DNA of 64,000 bases from an uncultured Lachnospiraceae bacterium (GTDB lineage Bacteria; Bacillota; Clostridia; Lachnospirales; Lachnospiraceae): positions 1-64,000 of the forward strand of contig CAKRSV010000002.1 in assembly GCA_934401915.1 (NCBI GenBank), in the 5' to 3' direction. Under the pieces are notes generated by a model. The model searched no databases. It was not told where the DNA came from and worked only from the letters and a program-made list of their open reading frames with translations. Position numbers and translations under genes: made by a program. This document shows positions 38,033 to 45,843 of the stretch, one piece after another. Positions within the stretch are counted from its first letter, which is position 1. Each line of letters opens with the position of its first letter.

Positions 38033-38907
38033 TGGTGAGAACAGAAAAAGAAATGTATGCTATGTTTCTGCAAATCGCAAGGGAAGATGAGCGGATTAAA
38101 GCTGTTTACATGAACGGATCAAGAACAAATAAAAATGTACCCAAAGATATTTTTCAGGATTATGATATTGTATATGTTGTAACAGATACAAAACCATATG
38201 TTGATGATAAAGGGTGGATAAACCGATTTGGCGATATATGGTTTATGCAGTATCCTGATGAATATCCGGATTGTCCGAGTGATAAAGAAAACTTTTATGG
38301 CTGGCTTATGCAATTCAGGGATGGGAACAGGATTGATCTGCACGTGGAATCTATAACCCATGCAAAGGAGCATATAACGGACGATAAATTATGTAAAATA
38401 CTAATCGATAAAGAAGGTATCTTGCCGGATATACCAGAAGCTACGGATAAAGATTACTTTGTTAAAAGACCTTCCAAAGAACAGTTTTTATGTACTTGTA
38501 CAGAGTTTTGGTGGTGCTTGAATAATGTTGCCAAAGGACTTTGGAGGGAAGAACTGTTGTATGTTAATGATATGATCAGTTTTTGCGTAAGAAAGCAGTT
38601 AGAAAAAGTAATATCATGGCAGATTGGAATAAAAACGGACTTTGCAGTAAGCGTTGGAAAGTCTGCGAAGTATATTTATAAATGGATACCAGAAGAAGAA
38701 TATAAAGATTATCTTTCGACCTATTCATGTGGGACGGTAGATGAATGTTGGAAATCTGTTTTTAAAATGGTAAGTATGTTTGCTGATGTAGCGAGGTATG
38801 TTGCGGAAGAATTAGGATATCATTATAATAGCGATGAAGAAAAGAGTTGTATTGAATTTCTGGAAATCGTACATAAGTTACCGAAAACAGCAGATGAAAT
38901 ATGTTGA
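38032..38907 (+). CDS. Aminoglycoside 6-adenylyltransferase-like protein, ANT(6) family
   Basis: 291 residues. Nucleotidyltransferase core: GSRTNKN (about 25-31), then the acidic DYDIVYVV (about 43-50) and RIDLHVES (about 102-109) that bind metal and nucleotide. ANT(6) enzymes adenylylate streptomycin at position 6 and are about 290-300 residues. Base composition is clearly more AT-rich than the ribosomal genes, consistent with transfer. Similar chromosomal homologues occur without proven resistance, so substrate is unconfirmed. Confidence 0.85.
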   Translation: MVRTEKEMYAMFLQIAREDERIKAVYMNGSRTNKNVPKDIFQDYDIVYVVTDTKPYVDDKGWINRFGDIWFMQYPDEYPDCPSDKENFYGWLMQFRDGNRIDLHVESITHAKEHITDDKLCKILIDKEGILPDIPEATDKDYFVKRPSKEQFLCTCTEFWWCLNNVAKGLWREELLYVNDMISFCVRKQLEKVISWQIGIKTDFAVSVGKSAKYIYKWIPEEEYKDYLSTYSCGTVDECWKSVFKMVSMFADVARYVAEELGYHYNSDEEKSCIEFLEIVHKLPKTADEIC

Positions 38908-39078
38908 GGGCAATAAGCTGAGAAAATGTATTTCGGTTCCGGTTTTTTTATTTAGTGGTATTACCATAATATGAATTAAATTTAAAAAATGGGAATAGAC
39001 ATATAACTTATAACTGTGATAGTATATGTATATAATAGTACCGTTAATTTAAAAAATATCAAAAAGTGGGAATAAGAT

Positions 39079-40275
39079 ATGAAGCATATTGAACGGATAA
39101 GTTATTTGGATAAGTTGAAAAAACTTAATAATACTCCGGATATTAAGGTTGTGACAGGAATTAGAAGAAGTGGAAAATCTGTATTGATGCAGGATTATAT
39201 TGAATATATAGCGGCAAATGAGCCTGATGCCAATATTATAATGATTAATCTTCAGGATTTGGAATATGATAATCTGCTGGATTATCATACATTGCATGAG
39301 TATGTCCTTTCAAAGTACATCAAAAACACTCATAATCTGGTTTTTATTGATGAAGTACAATTATGTAATAAATTTGAATTAGCCATCAATAGCCTTCATA
39401 GTAAAGCGGTATTTGATATTTATATCACTGGTTCAAATGCGTTCCTGTTAAGTTCTGATCTGGCAACATTATTTACTGGAAGAGTAATGCAGATAAAAGT
39501 ATATCCGTTTTCTTTTTCTGAGTATATGGATTATAATGGAAATCCGGAAAATGTTGAGGCTGCTTTTGAAGCATATTCGATTTATGGCGGGATGCCGGGG
39601 TCGTACGTTTATGGTGAAAAAGAACAGAGACAGGATTATGTAAGAGAAGTATATAGAACAGTTATTGTAAGGGATTTGGTGGATAAATATAAAATCCGTA
39701 ATGAAGCGGAATTTAAAAACATGGCTGAATTTATGATGGATAACATTGGTAATCTATTGTCGCCTAATAATGTATGTAATTGCTTAAATAATAATAAAAG
39801 CTCTATTACAAGGAAAACGGTATCGAAATATATAGAGTATCTTTGCAATGCTTTTTTATTTTATGAAGCAAAGAGGTATGACTTAAAAGGGAAAAAATAT
39901 CTTGAAAATAATTGTAAATATTATTTAAGTGATGTATCTTTTCGCTTTGCGGTAAATGGTACAAAAAATATGGATTATGGTCATGTATATGAAAATATAG
40001 TTTATTTAGAATTATTGCGCCGTGGATATGAGGTGTATGTGGGTAAACTATACAAAAAAGAAATTGATTTTGTGGCAAAGAAAGGCGGCGAAGTAATATA
40101 TATTCAGGTAAGTGACTATATAGGCGAAGAAAAGACTTTTGAGAGAGAATACACACCGCTATTGGCGATCAGAGACGCATATACAAAAATTATCATAGCG
40201 AGAACTCATCACGAAATGTATAAGTATGAGGGGATTCTTATCTATGATATTGCAAGATGGCTTCTTGATACATGA
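39079..40275 (+). CDS. AAA-family ATPase with DUF4143 domain
   Basis: 398 residues. N-terminal ATPase: Walker A GIRRSGKSV (about 27-35), Walker B LVFIDEVQL (about 90-98), then TGSNAFLLSS. The C-terminal part (about 200-398) has the DUF4143 layout with GHVYENIVYLELLRRGYEVYVG and an EIDFVAKKGG PD-(D/E)XK-like strand. Such proteins are widespread in gut Clostridia and archaea, often near mobile DNA; their function is unknown. Strongly AT-rich. Stands alone with its own AT-rich upstream region. Confidence 0.88.
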   Translation: MKHIERISYLDKLKKLNNTPDIKVVTGIRRSGKSVLMQDYIEYIAANEPDANIIMINLQDLEYDNLLDYHTLHEYVLSKYIKNTHNLVFIDEVQLCNKFELAINSLHSKAVFDIYITGSNAFLLSSDLATLFTGRVMQIKVYPFSFSEYMDYNGNPENVEAAFEAYSIYGGMPGSYVYGEKEQRQDYVREVYRTVIVRDLVDKYKIRNEAEFKNMAEFMMDNIGNLLSPNNVCNCLNNNKSSITRKTVSKYIEYLCNAFLFYEAKRYDLKGKKYLENNCKYYLSDVSFRFAVNGTKNMDYGHVYENIVYLELLRRGYEVYVGKLYKKEIDFVAKKGGEVIYIQVSDYIGEEKTFEREYTPLLAIRDAYTKIIIARTHHEMYKYEGILIYDIARWLLDT

Positions 40276-40321
40276 TAGCTAAACTGCTCTGCACAGCCTG
40301 TTCTGTATCATTTCGCAGCGA

Positions 40322-40387
40322 TCAAAGAAATGGATAAAACATTTACAGCAGGTATATAGAGGTGCAATATTGGCAGCAAAATCTTAA
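40322..40387 (+). pseudogene. Remnant of a TetR-family C-terminus
   Basis: The frame ending at 40387 reads ...VYRGAILAAKS-stop. This matches AYRGAILAAQEEMI at the end of the intact TetR gene at 41831-42403, and the DNA is nearly identical over about 30 bases. It implies a second related gene was once here and was lost. Confidence 0.55.
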
Positions 40388-40396
40388 AAATCGAAA

Positions 40397-40425
40397 TTGA
40401 TATACGTTTGAGAATATGTTAGACT
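40397..40425 (+). promoter_or_regulatory. Promoter of the CD3324 gene leader
   Basis: TTGATA at 40397-40402, 17-base spacer, TAGACT at 40420-40425. Transcription start would be near 40432, giving a leader of about 185 nt. Confidence 0.5.
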
Positions 40426-40474
40426 GTAATCGTTTCAACTTAATGTATCAGACGTAGAGAAAGATGTGATTCGT

Positions 40475-40570
40475 ATGTGTATCAACACTCAAAAGAGAAA
40501 CAAAGATTTTCTCCATGCAAAGCCAGTAAATTGCGACGGTTGCATGGAGTATAGGATAGTCGCAAGATAG
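40475..40570 (+). CDS. Possible 31-residue leader peptide
   Basis: ATG at 40475 to TAG at 40568-40570, beginning MCINTQKRNK and ending DGCMEYRIVAR. The frame runs through the arms of both alternative stems. There is only a weak ribosome-binding site, so translation is uncertain. Confidence 0.25.
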   Translation: MCINTQKRNKDFLHAKPVNCDGCMEYRIVAR

Positions 40571-40586
40571 AAATGCTGGCTTTGCA
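40511..40586 (+). promoter_or_regulatory. Leader with mutually exclusive stems
   Basis: CTCCATGCAA (40511-40520) pairs perfectly with TTGCATGGAG (40540-40549). Alternatively TGCAAAGCCAG (40516-40526) pairs over 11 bp with CTGGCTTTGCA (40576-40586), enclosing TTGCGAC/GTCGCAA (40531-40537 with 40559-40565). The two folds share bases 40516-40520 and cannot coexist, the hallmark of a switch. Confidence 0.6.
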
Positions 40587-40617
40587 ACTTGACCATCATA
40601 TCAAGGAGGAAGCCTAC

Positions 40618-40881
40618 ATGAAATATTTTAATGCACAAGTTATTCTTCCAGACGCATTGGTAAAAGAGTTGCAAACCTATGTTCAAGGCGATTATATTTA
40701 TGTGCCTGTCGAACAGGAACAACAAAAGCGTTGGGGAGAAGTTTCAGGTTATCGGCAGGAACTGGAGCAACGCAACCAACAGATCAAAGCGGAATACCAA
40801 AACGGTATTTCCATGGAGCGCTTATCTGAAAAATATTGCTTATCCGTATATGCTGTTCGGAAAATCATATATCAAAAGTAA
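40618..40881 (+). CDS. CD3324-family small DNA-binding-like protein
   Basis: 87 residues starting MKYFNAQVILPDALVKELQT. The C-terminal 35 residues (IKAEYQNGISMERLSEKYCL and onward) form a helix-turn-helix of the Hin/transposase type. The start at 40618 is set by AAGGAGGA. Proteins of this type occur next to resistance and sensor genes in Clostridia; function is unproven. A terminator follows at 40885-40915. Confidence 0.7.
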   Translation: MKYFNAQVILPDALVKELQTYVQGDYIYVPVEQEQQKRWGEVSGYRQELEQRNQQIKAEYQNGISMERLSEKYCLSVYAVRKIIYQK

Positions 40882-40884
40882 CCG

Positions 40885-40916
40885 TAAGGGGCTGACAAGT
40901 TGCAGCCTCTTATTTT
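40885..40916 (+). terminator. Terminator after the CD3324 gene
   Basis: AGGGGCTG and CAGCCTCT pair over 8 bp with one G-U pair and an 8-base loop, followed by TATTTTA. Confidence 0.7.
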
Positions 40917-41024
40917 ATCCAAATTGTTTCGGTATCGTATGGTGTATAGAATGTTTATCTAAATGGCAGTAGGATAAAAGCGAAACATAAAAAATTTTAT
41001 CTGTATAGCAAGAAAGGAATAGCC

Positions 41025-41645
41025 ATGTCACAGATTATTTATCCCCGTTCAATGGACAGGGAAACCGTTTATTTAAAAAGTGTTATCAGCAACCCCAATA
41101 TTATAGTTGGCGATTATACAATGTATAACGATTTTGCCAGAGACCCAAAAGAATTCGAAAAGAATAATGTTTTGTATCATTACCCGGTTAATCAGGATAA
41201 ATTGATAATTGGTAAGTTCTGTTCGATTGCCTGCGGAGCCAGGTTTATATTTAACAGTGCAAATCATAGCTTATCTTCTCTATCTACCTATCCATTTCCT
41301 ATATTTTTTGAGGAATGGAATTTAGATGGAAAAGATATTAAAAATGCGTGGGATAACAAAGGCGATATAGTTATCGGAAATGATGTCTGGATTGGTTATG
41401 AAGCTGTCATTTTAGCGGGTGTTACGATCGGAGACGGCGCTGTTATTGGAACACGGGCTGTCGTTACAAAAGACGTTCCGCCATATACGATCGTTGGCGG
41501 AGTTCCGGCAAAACCTATAAGAAAGCGATTCGCACAGGAAGCAATAGATGCTTTACTCAAAATGAAATGGTGGGATTGGCCGAAGGAGCGTATTGCACAA
41601 CACATAACAGATATCCAATCAGGAAATATTGAATATCTGTTATAA
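41025..41645 (+). CDS. Xenobiotic O-acetyltransferase, Vat/CatB-like
   Basis: 206 residues, left-handed beta-helix hexapeptide-repeat acetyltransferase. The catalytic histidine is H81 in [15 protein letters not shown]; hexapeptide repeats include [20 protein letters not shown]. The length and the C-terminal [12 protein letters not shown] segment match the Vat (streptogramin A) and CatB (chloramphenicol) group. Which drug, if any, is acetylated cannot be read. AAAGGAA upstream; AT-rich; it follows the CD3324 gene, and the next gene is a TetR regulator. Confidence 0.85.
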   Translation: MSQIIYPRSMDRETVYLKSVISNPNIIVGDYTMYNDFARDPKEFEKNNVLYHYPVNQDKLIIGKFCSIACGARFIFNSANHSLSSLSTYPFPIFFEEWNLDGKDIKNAWDNKGDIVIGNDVWIGYEAVILAGVTIGDGAVIGTRAVVTKDVPPYTIVGGVPAKPIRKRFAQEAIDALLKMKWWDWPKERIAQHITDIQSGNIEYLL

Positions 41646-41761
41646 TTTCCATTTTTCAAGACGAGCCGAAAATCTGTTGTTGAGGAAAATTCAGGCTTAT
41701 TATTTCAACAAGAGCAATCTGGTCGAATGATAAGTTGCTTATGAATTTTGCTCCAGATGGA

Positions 41762-41790
41762 TTGACAAGTCTTGTTCAAGAATATATAAT
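41762..41790 (+). promoter_or_regulatory. Consensus promoter of the TetR operon
   Basis: TTGACA at 41762-41767, exact 17-base spacer, TATAAT at 41785-41790. The predicted start lies at about 41797, just at the palindrome below. Confidence 0.9.
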
Positions 41791-41797
41791 GTGAGTT

Positions 41798-41819
41798 ATA
41801 TATAATTCGCGTTATATAT
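41798..41819 (+). promoter_or_regulatory. Candidate TetR operator
   Basis: ATATATAA-TTCGCG-TTATATAT is a 22-bp inverted repeat at the predicted transcription start. Binding here would block initiation, so the TetR gene probably represses itself and the two genes downstream. Confidence 0.6.
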
Positions 41820-41830
41820 GGAGGTACAAT

Positions 41831-42403
41831 ATGCCCGCGAAAGTAAAAGTCACAAAAGAAATGATCATTGATGCGGCCTTTGCGGTTGCCCGTGAAACGG
41901 GTGCGGAGAACATCAACGCAAGGACTGTTTCGGAAAGGCTGAATTGCTCCACACAGCCGGTCATGTATCATTTTGCAACGATTGAAGAGCTGAAACGGAC
42001 GGTCTATGCGAGGGCAGATCTTTATCATTCAGAATATCTGATGAATATGAAAAAGCCGCCAAAGGGTGCTGCGCTCGGAATCGGAATGAATTATGTCCGC
42101 TTTGCGATTGAAGAACCCCACTTGTTCCGTTTCCTTTTTCAGTCGGATTATTTTAGCGGAAAGACTTTGCTTGAACTGATAGATGCCGAGGAGCTTATCC
42201 CTGTTCTTTCAGCCATGCAGAGAGCCTTGGAAATCGGTATGGAGCAGACGAAAAATGTCTTTTTAACTGTTTTTCTGTTTGCCCATGGGTATGCAAGCAT
42301 TATCGCCAACAATTCACTGAAATACGATGAGGAGCTTATCAATTCCCATTTGGAACGGGCATACAGAGGCGCAATATTGGCAGCGCAGGAGGAAATGATA
42401 TGA
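41831..42403 (+). CDS. TetR/AcrR family transcriptional regulator
   Basis: 190 residues. N-terminal helix-turn-helix (about 8-55: ITKEMIIDAAFAVARETG region and INARTVSERLNCSTQPVMYH) and a ligand-binding helical C-terminal domain. GGAGG upstream of ATG 41831. It overlaps the KTR gene by 4 bases. Autoregulation is suggested by the operator at its promoter. Confidence 0.9.
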   Translation: MPAKVKVTKEMIIDAAFAVARETGAENINARTVSERLNCSTQPVMYHFATIEELKRTVYARADLYHSEYLMNMKKPPKGAALGIGMNYVRFAIEEPHLFRFLFQSDYFSGKTLLELIDAEELIPVLSAMQRALEIGMEQTKNVFLTVFLFAHGYASIIANNSLKYDEELINSHLERAYRGAILAAQEEMI

Positions 42404-42651
42404 AAAAGATATGTGAAGGCTCTGCATGTGCATTGGCTGACAAGCCAGGCGAGGTATCACAAATGGTTGAAATTCTGAAATCAAAATTGGATTGGCTTTG
42501 CTGCCCCAGATGCGGCGGCAAAACGAGAACGCAGATACGGCCACATACGGTGCTGGAGGACTTCCCATTATTCTGCCCAAAGTGCAAATACACCTGCGTG
42601 ATCCGTTTCAAGGACGGGAAAATTGAAGAAATCAAAATGCCAGGCGCTTAG
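42400..42651 (+). CDS. Cysteine-rich KTR domain protein
   Basis: 83 residues. The core LCCPRCGGKTRTQIRPHTVL contains a CPxC zinc knuckle and the KTR tripeptide, followed by FPLFCPKCKYTCVIRF with the second CxxC. Such small proteins are recurrent cargo of clostridial mobile elements, with unknown role. It starts inside the TetR gene end (ATGA overlap), so the two are translationally coupled. Confidence 0.85.
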   Translation: MKKICEGSACALADKPGEVSQMVEILKSKLDWLCCPRCGGKTRTQIRPHTVLEDFPLFCPKCKYTCVIRFKDGKIEEIKMPGA

Positions 42652-42762
42652 ACGCAGTGCAGACCGATAGATTGGTTTGTGTTGCGTTTATTGCTTTTGA
42701 CCGGAAGAAAGGAAAAGGACGGATATGCCGTGTGCAGTATCAACAATACAGGAGAAAACGAC

Positions 42763-43506
42763 ATGAAAAAGTTATATGAGAAAAACGAACTGACTTTTGC
42801 GATTGTATGGATCGTGGTTTACTGCGTTCTACAATCCCTGGCTAACCCACTGAACAAAATAATAGGCATTGAATACGCTGCAAGTGCTGTTTTTTGCATC
42901 TTACAGGTCATTGTTCTTTTCGCCTTTATCCAAAAGAATAATTTACAGAAGCGATATGGGCTATGTAAATCGTCTGTCCCTGCCTGCCGGTTTCTGTGCT
43001 ATGTGCCGCTGCTTATCCTGGCATCGGGAAACCTTTGGAATGGCGTTGCGTTCAATTACACGCCGGAGGAAACGGCCTGCCGTATCGTGTGTATGCTCTG
43101 CGTTGGATTTTTGGAGGAAGTGATCTTTCGGGGATTCCTGTTTGCAGCCATCGCAAAGGATAATATAAGGTCTGCCATTGTCATATCCAGTGTGACCTTC
43201 GGCATCGGACATATTATTAACCTGTTCAACGGCAGCGGCATGGATTTAGTCAGCAATCTGTGCCAGATCGTCTTTGCGGTTGCAGTAGGTTTCCTGCTGG
43301 TCACGATTTTTTACCGCGGAGGAAGCTTGCTTCCCTGCATCATCGTTCATTCCGCCATCAACACACTCGGTACTTTTGCAAATGATGCAGATCTTACTAT
43401 GGAAATGCACCTGCTTCATCTCGCTGTCCTGATCGTCATTACGGTGGTCTATACTCTGATCCTGACACGGGCGCTCCCGCAAAGTCAATGGGCAAAAGGG
43501 GAGTGA
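42763..43506 (+). CDS. CPBP family intramembrane glutamic endopeptidase
   Basis: 247 residues, about 7-8 hydrophobic segments. Abi/CPBP motifs are present: FLEEVIFRGFLF (catalytic EExxxR), FGIGHIINLF and IVHSAINTLG. Members process prenylated proteins in eukaryotes; in bacteria they are linked to bacteriocin self-immunity. The start at 42763 follows CAGGAG. Third gene of the TetR-led operon. Confidence 0.88.
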   Translation: MKKLYEKNELTFAIVWIVVYCVLQSLANPLNKIIGIEYAASAVFCILQVIVLFAFIQKNNLQKRYGLCKSSVPACRFLCYVPLLILASGNLWNGVAFNYTPEETACRIVCMLCVGFLEEVIFRGFLFAAIAKDNIRSAIVISSVTFGIGHIINLFNGSGMDLVSNLCQIVFAVAVGFLLVTIFYRGGSLLPCIIVHSAINTLGTFANDADLTMEMHLLHLAVLIVITVVYTLILTRALPQSQWAKGE

Positions 43507-43530
43507 AACAAAAATTCAGGAGGGACAAAG

Positions 43531-43638
43531 ATGACATTGTGGAATCCGTGGCGCGGATGTAAAAAGTGCAGTGAGGGCTGCCTGCATTGCTACATACATA
43601 AGGGTGATGTTAGAACTTTACGATACAAGGGAAAATAG
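43531..43638 (+). pseudogene. Truncated DUF5131 (phage Gp37/Gp68-like) gene
   Basis: 35 codons (MTLWNPWRGCKKCSEGCLHC...) with CAGGAGGG upstream. The WNPWRGC-SEGC-HCY pattern is the N-terminus of DUF5131 radical-SAM-like proteins of about 250 residues; here the frame stops after 35 codons. It is a stub left by deletion. Confidence 0.75.
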
Positions 43639-43640
43639 AA

Positions 43641-43805
43641 ATGAATAGAGATGAAATATTAAAAACAAATAAGCATTACTGGGATACATACGCTGATCTG
43701 TGGTTTGGCACTACTGCGCTTCCTGCATATGGGAATATTTATGAGGCTATGAGAGTTGGGACAGAATTAGCAACAGAGACTCTGTCTCATTGTGGTGGAT
43801 TTTAA
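43641..43805 (+). pseudogene. Chimaera: methyltransferase N-terminus fused to PfkB kinase C-terminus
   Basis: 54 codons. Residues 1-30 (MNRDEILKTNKHYWDTYADL...) look like the N-terminus of a class I SAM methyltransferase. From base 43729 the sequence is an exact copy of the 3' end of the PfkB gene (GNIYEAMRVGTELATETLSH). The join falls at a shared ATGGG, a microhomology. The product should be non-functional. Confidence 0.8.
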
Positions 43806-43819
43806 CAAATTCAAGTTTG
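43729..43819 (+). repeat. 91-bp perfect direct repeat, copy 1
   Basis: Identical to 45391-45481. It carries the last 25 codons of the PfkB gene, the stop and 14-16 bases beyond. The copies are 1,662 bp apart and flank the GNAT and PfkB genes. Confidence 0.95.
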
Positions 43820-43857
43820 TAAGGAACAGAAACTTTGAAGTTGAAGGAGAATATAGA

Positions 43858-44625
43858 ATGTTACAAAAGCTCAATAAAATACAGTATTCCAAACTAATTG
43901 ATATTGCAAGTACTCATGATTGTGGCTGTGTTTATCCTCTTTCGGTTGCAGAAGGAATTCAAGAGGGCGAAATTTACACGGGTTCGGAACGAAACTATAA
44001 TAAGATACTTTTTTGGGTACAAAGTGGATTTGCATATCTTTCGGGAAATGTTGACGAGGACTTTCTGAATGATATCTATGACTTTATGATAGATAGAAGC
44101 GAAACAGGCGATAAACGCTTTCTTTTAATGTCCAAAAATAAGTATGTGCTGGATTATTTTAAGGATAAAACGGATGTTGTTATGGAATGCAGATATCTGT
44201 TTCAATATGCAGGGAAAAACAATGCGGTTGAATTGCCTACAGAATATGAACTGAAAGAAATAAATAAGGAATTATTGATGAAGATACACGGAACAATTGT
44301 GCCTTCACTTTTTTGGAACGAAAACAGTAATTTTTTAGAAAGAGGAAAAGGGTATTGTATTAGCCGTGGTGATGATATTGCTTCTTGGGCATTTTCTGCG
44401 GCTGTAAGTACAAAAGAGATAGATATTGGAATAGAAACGAATCCGAACTATAAAAAGAAAGGTTTAGGGATGATCGTGGCAAGTAAGATGATACGATATA
44501 CTCTTGAACAAGGCAAATATCCCGTGTGGGCGTGTCACTGCAAAAATATTGCGAGTGAAAAAATGGCAGAAAGTTTGGGATTTGTCAAAGAGGATGAATG
44601 TACTATTATAAAAGTTGCAAATTAA
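43858..44625 (+). CDS. GNAT family N-acetyltransferase (PF12746-like)
   Basis: 255 residues. The C-terminal acetyl-CoA-binding motif is KKKGLGMIVASKMI with the following YPVWACHCKNIASEKMAESL segment, typical of the ZmaR-like GNAT group. The start at 43858 has AAGGAGA upstream; a GTG at 43792 would read through repeat copy 1. AT-rich. Bracketed with the PfkB gene by the 91-bp repeats. Confidence 0.82.
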   Translation: MLQKLNKIQYSKLIDIASTHDCGCVYPLSVAEGIQEGEIYTGSERNYNKILFWVQSGFAYLSGNVDEDFLNDIYDFMIDRSETGDKRFLLMSKNKYVLDYFKDKTDVVMECRYLFQYAGKNNAVELPTEYELKEINKELLMKIHGTIVPSLFWNENSNFLERGKGYCISRGDDIASWAFSAAVSTKEIDIGIETNPNYKKKGLGMIVASKMIRYTLEQGKYPVWACHCKNIASEKMAESLGFVKEDECTIIKVAN

Positions 44626-44669
44626 GTGCTAACAAGTGCACACAAATTTCTATTTGGGGAGGTACAAGA

Positions 44670-45467
44670 ATGATAAATCTAGTGGCACTTCCGTGCCTCT
44701 GTGTAGATGTTTTTGATGGAACTGATGAACTATATGCTGGGGGTGAAGCCCTTAATTTTGCAGCCCATGCATCAAAATTTGAGGAGTTCAATGTTTCGAT
44801 ATTGGGTGCGGTTGGACAGGATTCTTACGCAAAATTTATTATGGATTCTATTTCTGATAAGAGAATAGATATAAGCCATGTAAGAGTAGAAAAGGATAAA
44901 GTAACTGCGAATAATCGTACATATCTTACAGCTGGCGGTGACAGATATTACAAAGATGATTCGTGGACGGGTGATATTGTTGATAAAATGATATTGGACC
45001 ATGATGAATTGGAGTTTATCAAAAAATCAGATGTTGTATTTGTACATTTTTGGGCAGGCTGTTTTGGACAAATTATAGATTTAAAAAAGAATAATAACTT
45101 CAGATTGGCAGTGGATTTTGTAGAATATCGTAATTTTAAAGAGATGGAAAAATATGCACCATATATAGATTATTTCATGATTAGTGGAGAGAAATCAATT
45201 CTCCCAATATTTGAGGCGTTTTCAAAGAAGTATAAAGGACTATTTAATGTGTCTTTAGCTGATAAAGGAAGTGTTACATATCATAATGGTGAAAAGTATT
45301 TTGTTCAAGCTAATGAAGTTAAAGAAGTAATTGATACTACAGGTTGTGGAGATAGCTACCATGCAGGATTTGTATGTTCACATTTGATAAATGGGAATAT
45401 TTATGAGGCTATGAGAGTTGGGACAGAATTAGCAACAGAGACTCTGTCTCATTGTGGTGGATTTTAA
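44670..45467 (+). CDS. PfkB family carbohydrate kinase (fructosamine/fructoselysine kinase-like)
   Basis: 265 residues, ribokinase fold. Substrate-binding GGEALNFAAHASKF near residue 26, and the catalytic-base/anion-hole motif DTTGCGDSYHAGF near residue 225. The size and N-terminus resemble FrlD-type fructosamine 6-kinases. AT-rich; GGGGAGG upstream. Its last 77 bases form repeat copy 2. No sugar transporter or deglycase is adjacent. Confidence 0.85.
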   Translation: MINLVALPCLCVDVFDGTDELYAGGEALNFAAHASKFEEFNVSILGAVGQDSYAKFIMDSISDKRIDISHVRVEKDKVTANNRTYLTAGGDRYYKDDSWTGDIVDKMILDHDELEFIKKSDVVFVHFWAGCFGQIIDLKKNNNFRLAVDFVEYRNFKEMEKYAPYIDYFMISGEKSILPIFEAFSKKYKGLFNVSLADKGSVTYHNGEKYFVQANEVKEVIDTTGCGDSYHAGFVCSHLINGNIYEAMRVGTELATETLSHCGGF

Positions 45468-45481
45468 CAAATTCAAGTTTG
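45391..45481 (+). repeat. 91-bp perfect direct repeat, copy 2
   Basis: Identical to 43729-43819; this is the parental position because it is continuous with the rest of the PfkB gene. Confidence 0.95.
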
Positions 45482-45665
45482 CCTGGTAATATTTATTGCA
45501 CTTGCATCTATGAATAGTTTTTATTTGGATTGGAATTACAATGATCCTGAGTTGGCAGTGGCAGGAACAATACTGCATGGGTTTGAATTCTTGTTTGTAA
45601 GATTTGCACTAATTGCTTTTTTGGCTTCGGTGGTTGGAATTGTAGTGACATATAAGAAAAGATAA
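45482..45665 (+). pseudogene. C-terminal fragment of a membrane protein
   Basis: An open frame enters from the repeat and stops at 45663-45665, encoding VIFIALASMNSFYLDWNYND...GIVVTYKKR with two hydrophobic segments. No start codon with a ribosome-binding site is present (an internal ATG at 45510 lacks one), so it looks like the tail of a lost gene joined to the repeat. Confidence 0.5.
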
Positions 45666-45680
45666 AATCAAGTTTGTTTC

Positions 45681-45762
45681 GGTGTCATTCGTATTCCGCT
45701 GCGCTGCATACTCATGACGCGCTGTCGCGCTATGCGTCTGTTCGCACTGAAATAGTGACACC
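45681..45762 (+). repeat. GC-rich element bounded by inverted repeats
   Basis: GGTGTCA (45681-45687) and TGACACC (45756-45762) bound an 82-bp GC-rich stretch with internal GCGCTGCATA and GCGCTATGCG words. It contrasts with the AT-rich surroundings. It may be a small mobile or structured element. Confidence 0.45.
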
Positions 45763-45789
45763 ATACAAAATATAATTCAGAAGAGCCAG

Positions 45790-45830
45790 ACGCAGAGCTT
45801 TACCGGCAGGTATTGCTCTGCATCTTTTTC
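45790..45830 (+). terminator. Attenuator-like terminator before the MATE remnant
   Basis: GCAGAGC (45792-45798) pairs exactly with GCTCTGC (45815-45821), followed by ATCTTTTTC. It ends 14 bases before the GTG start at 45844, so it would terminate transcripts just before the gene unless relieved. Confidence 0.65.
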
Positions 45831-45843
45831 AAAAGGAGTTCGC

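Larger units (their letters stand above)
40276..40617 (+). other. 342-base spacer: TetR tail remnant, promoter and complex leader of the CD3324 gene
   Basis: The first third contains a decayed TetR C-terminal fragment (40322-40387). A promoter at 40397-40425 follows. The remaining 190 bases form mutually exclusive stems and a possible 31-codon leader frame. No other gene is seen. Confidence 0.6.
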
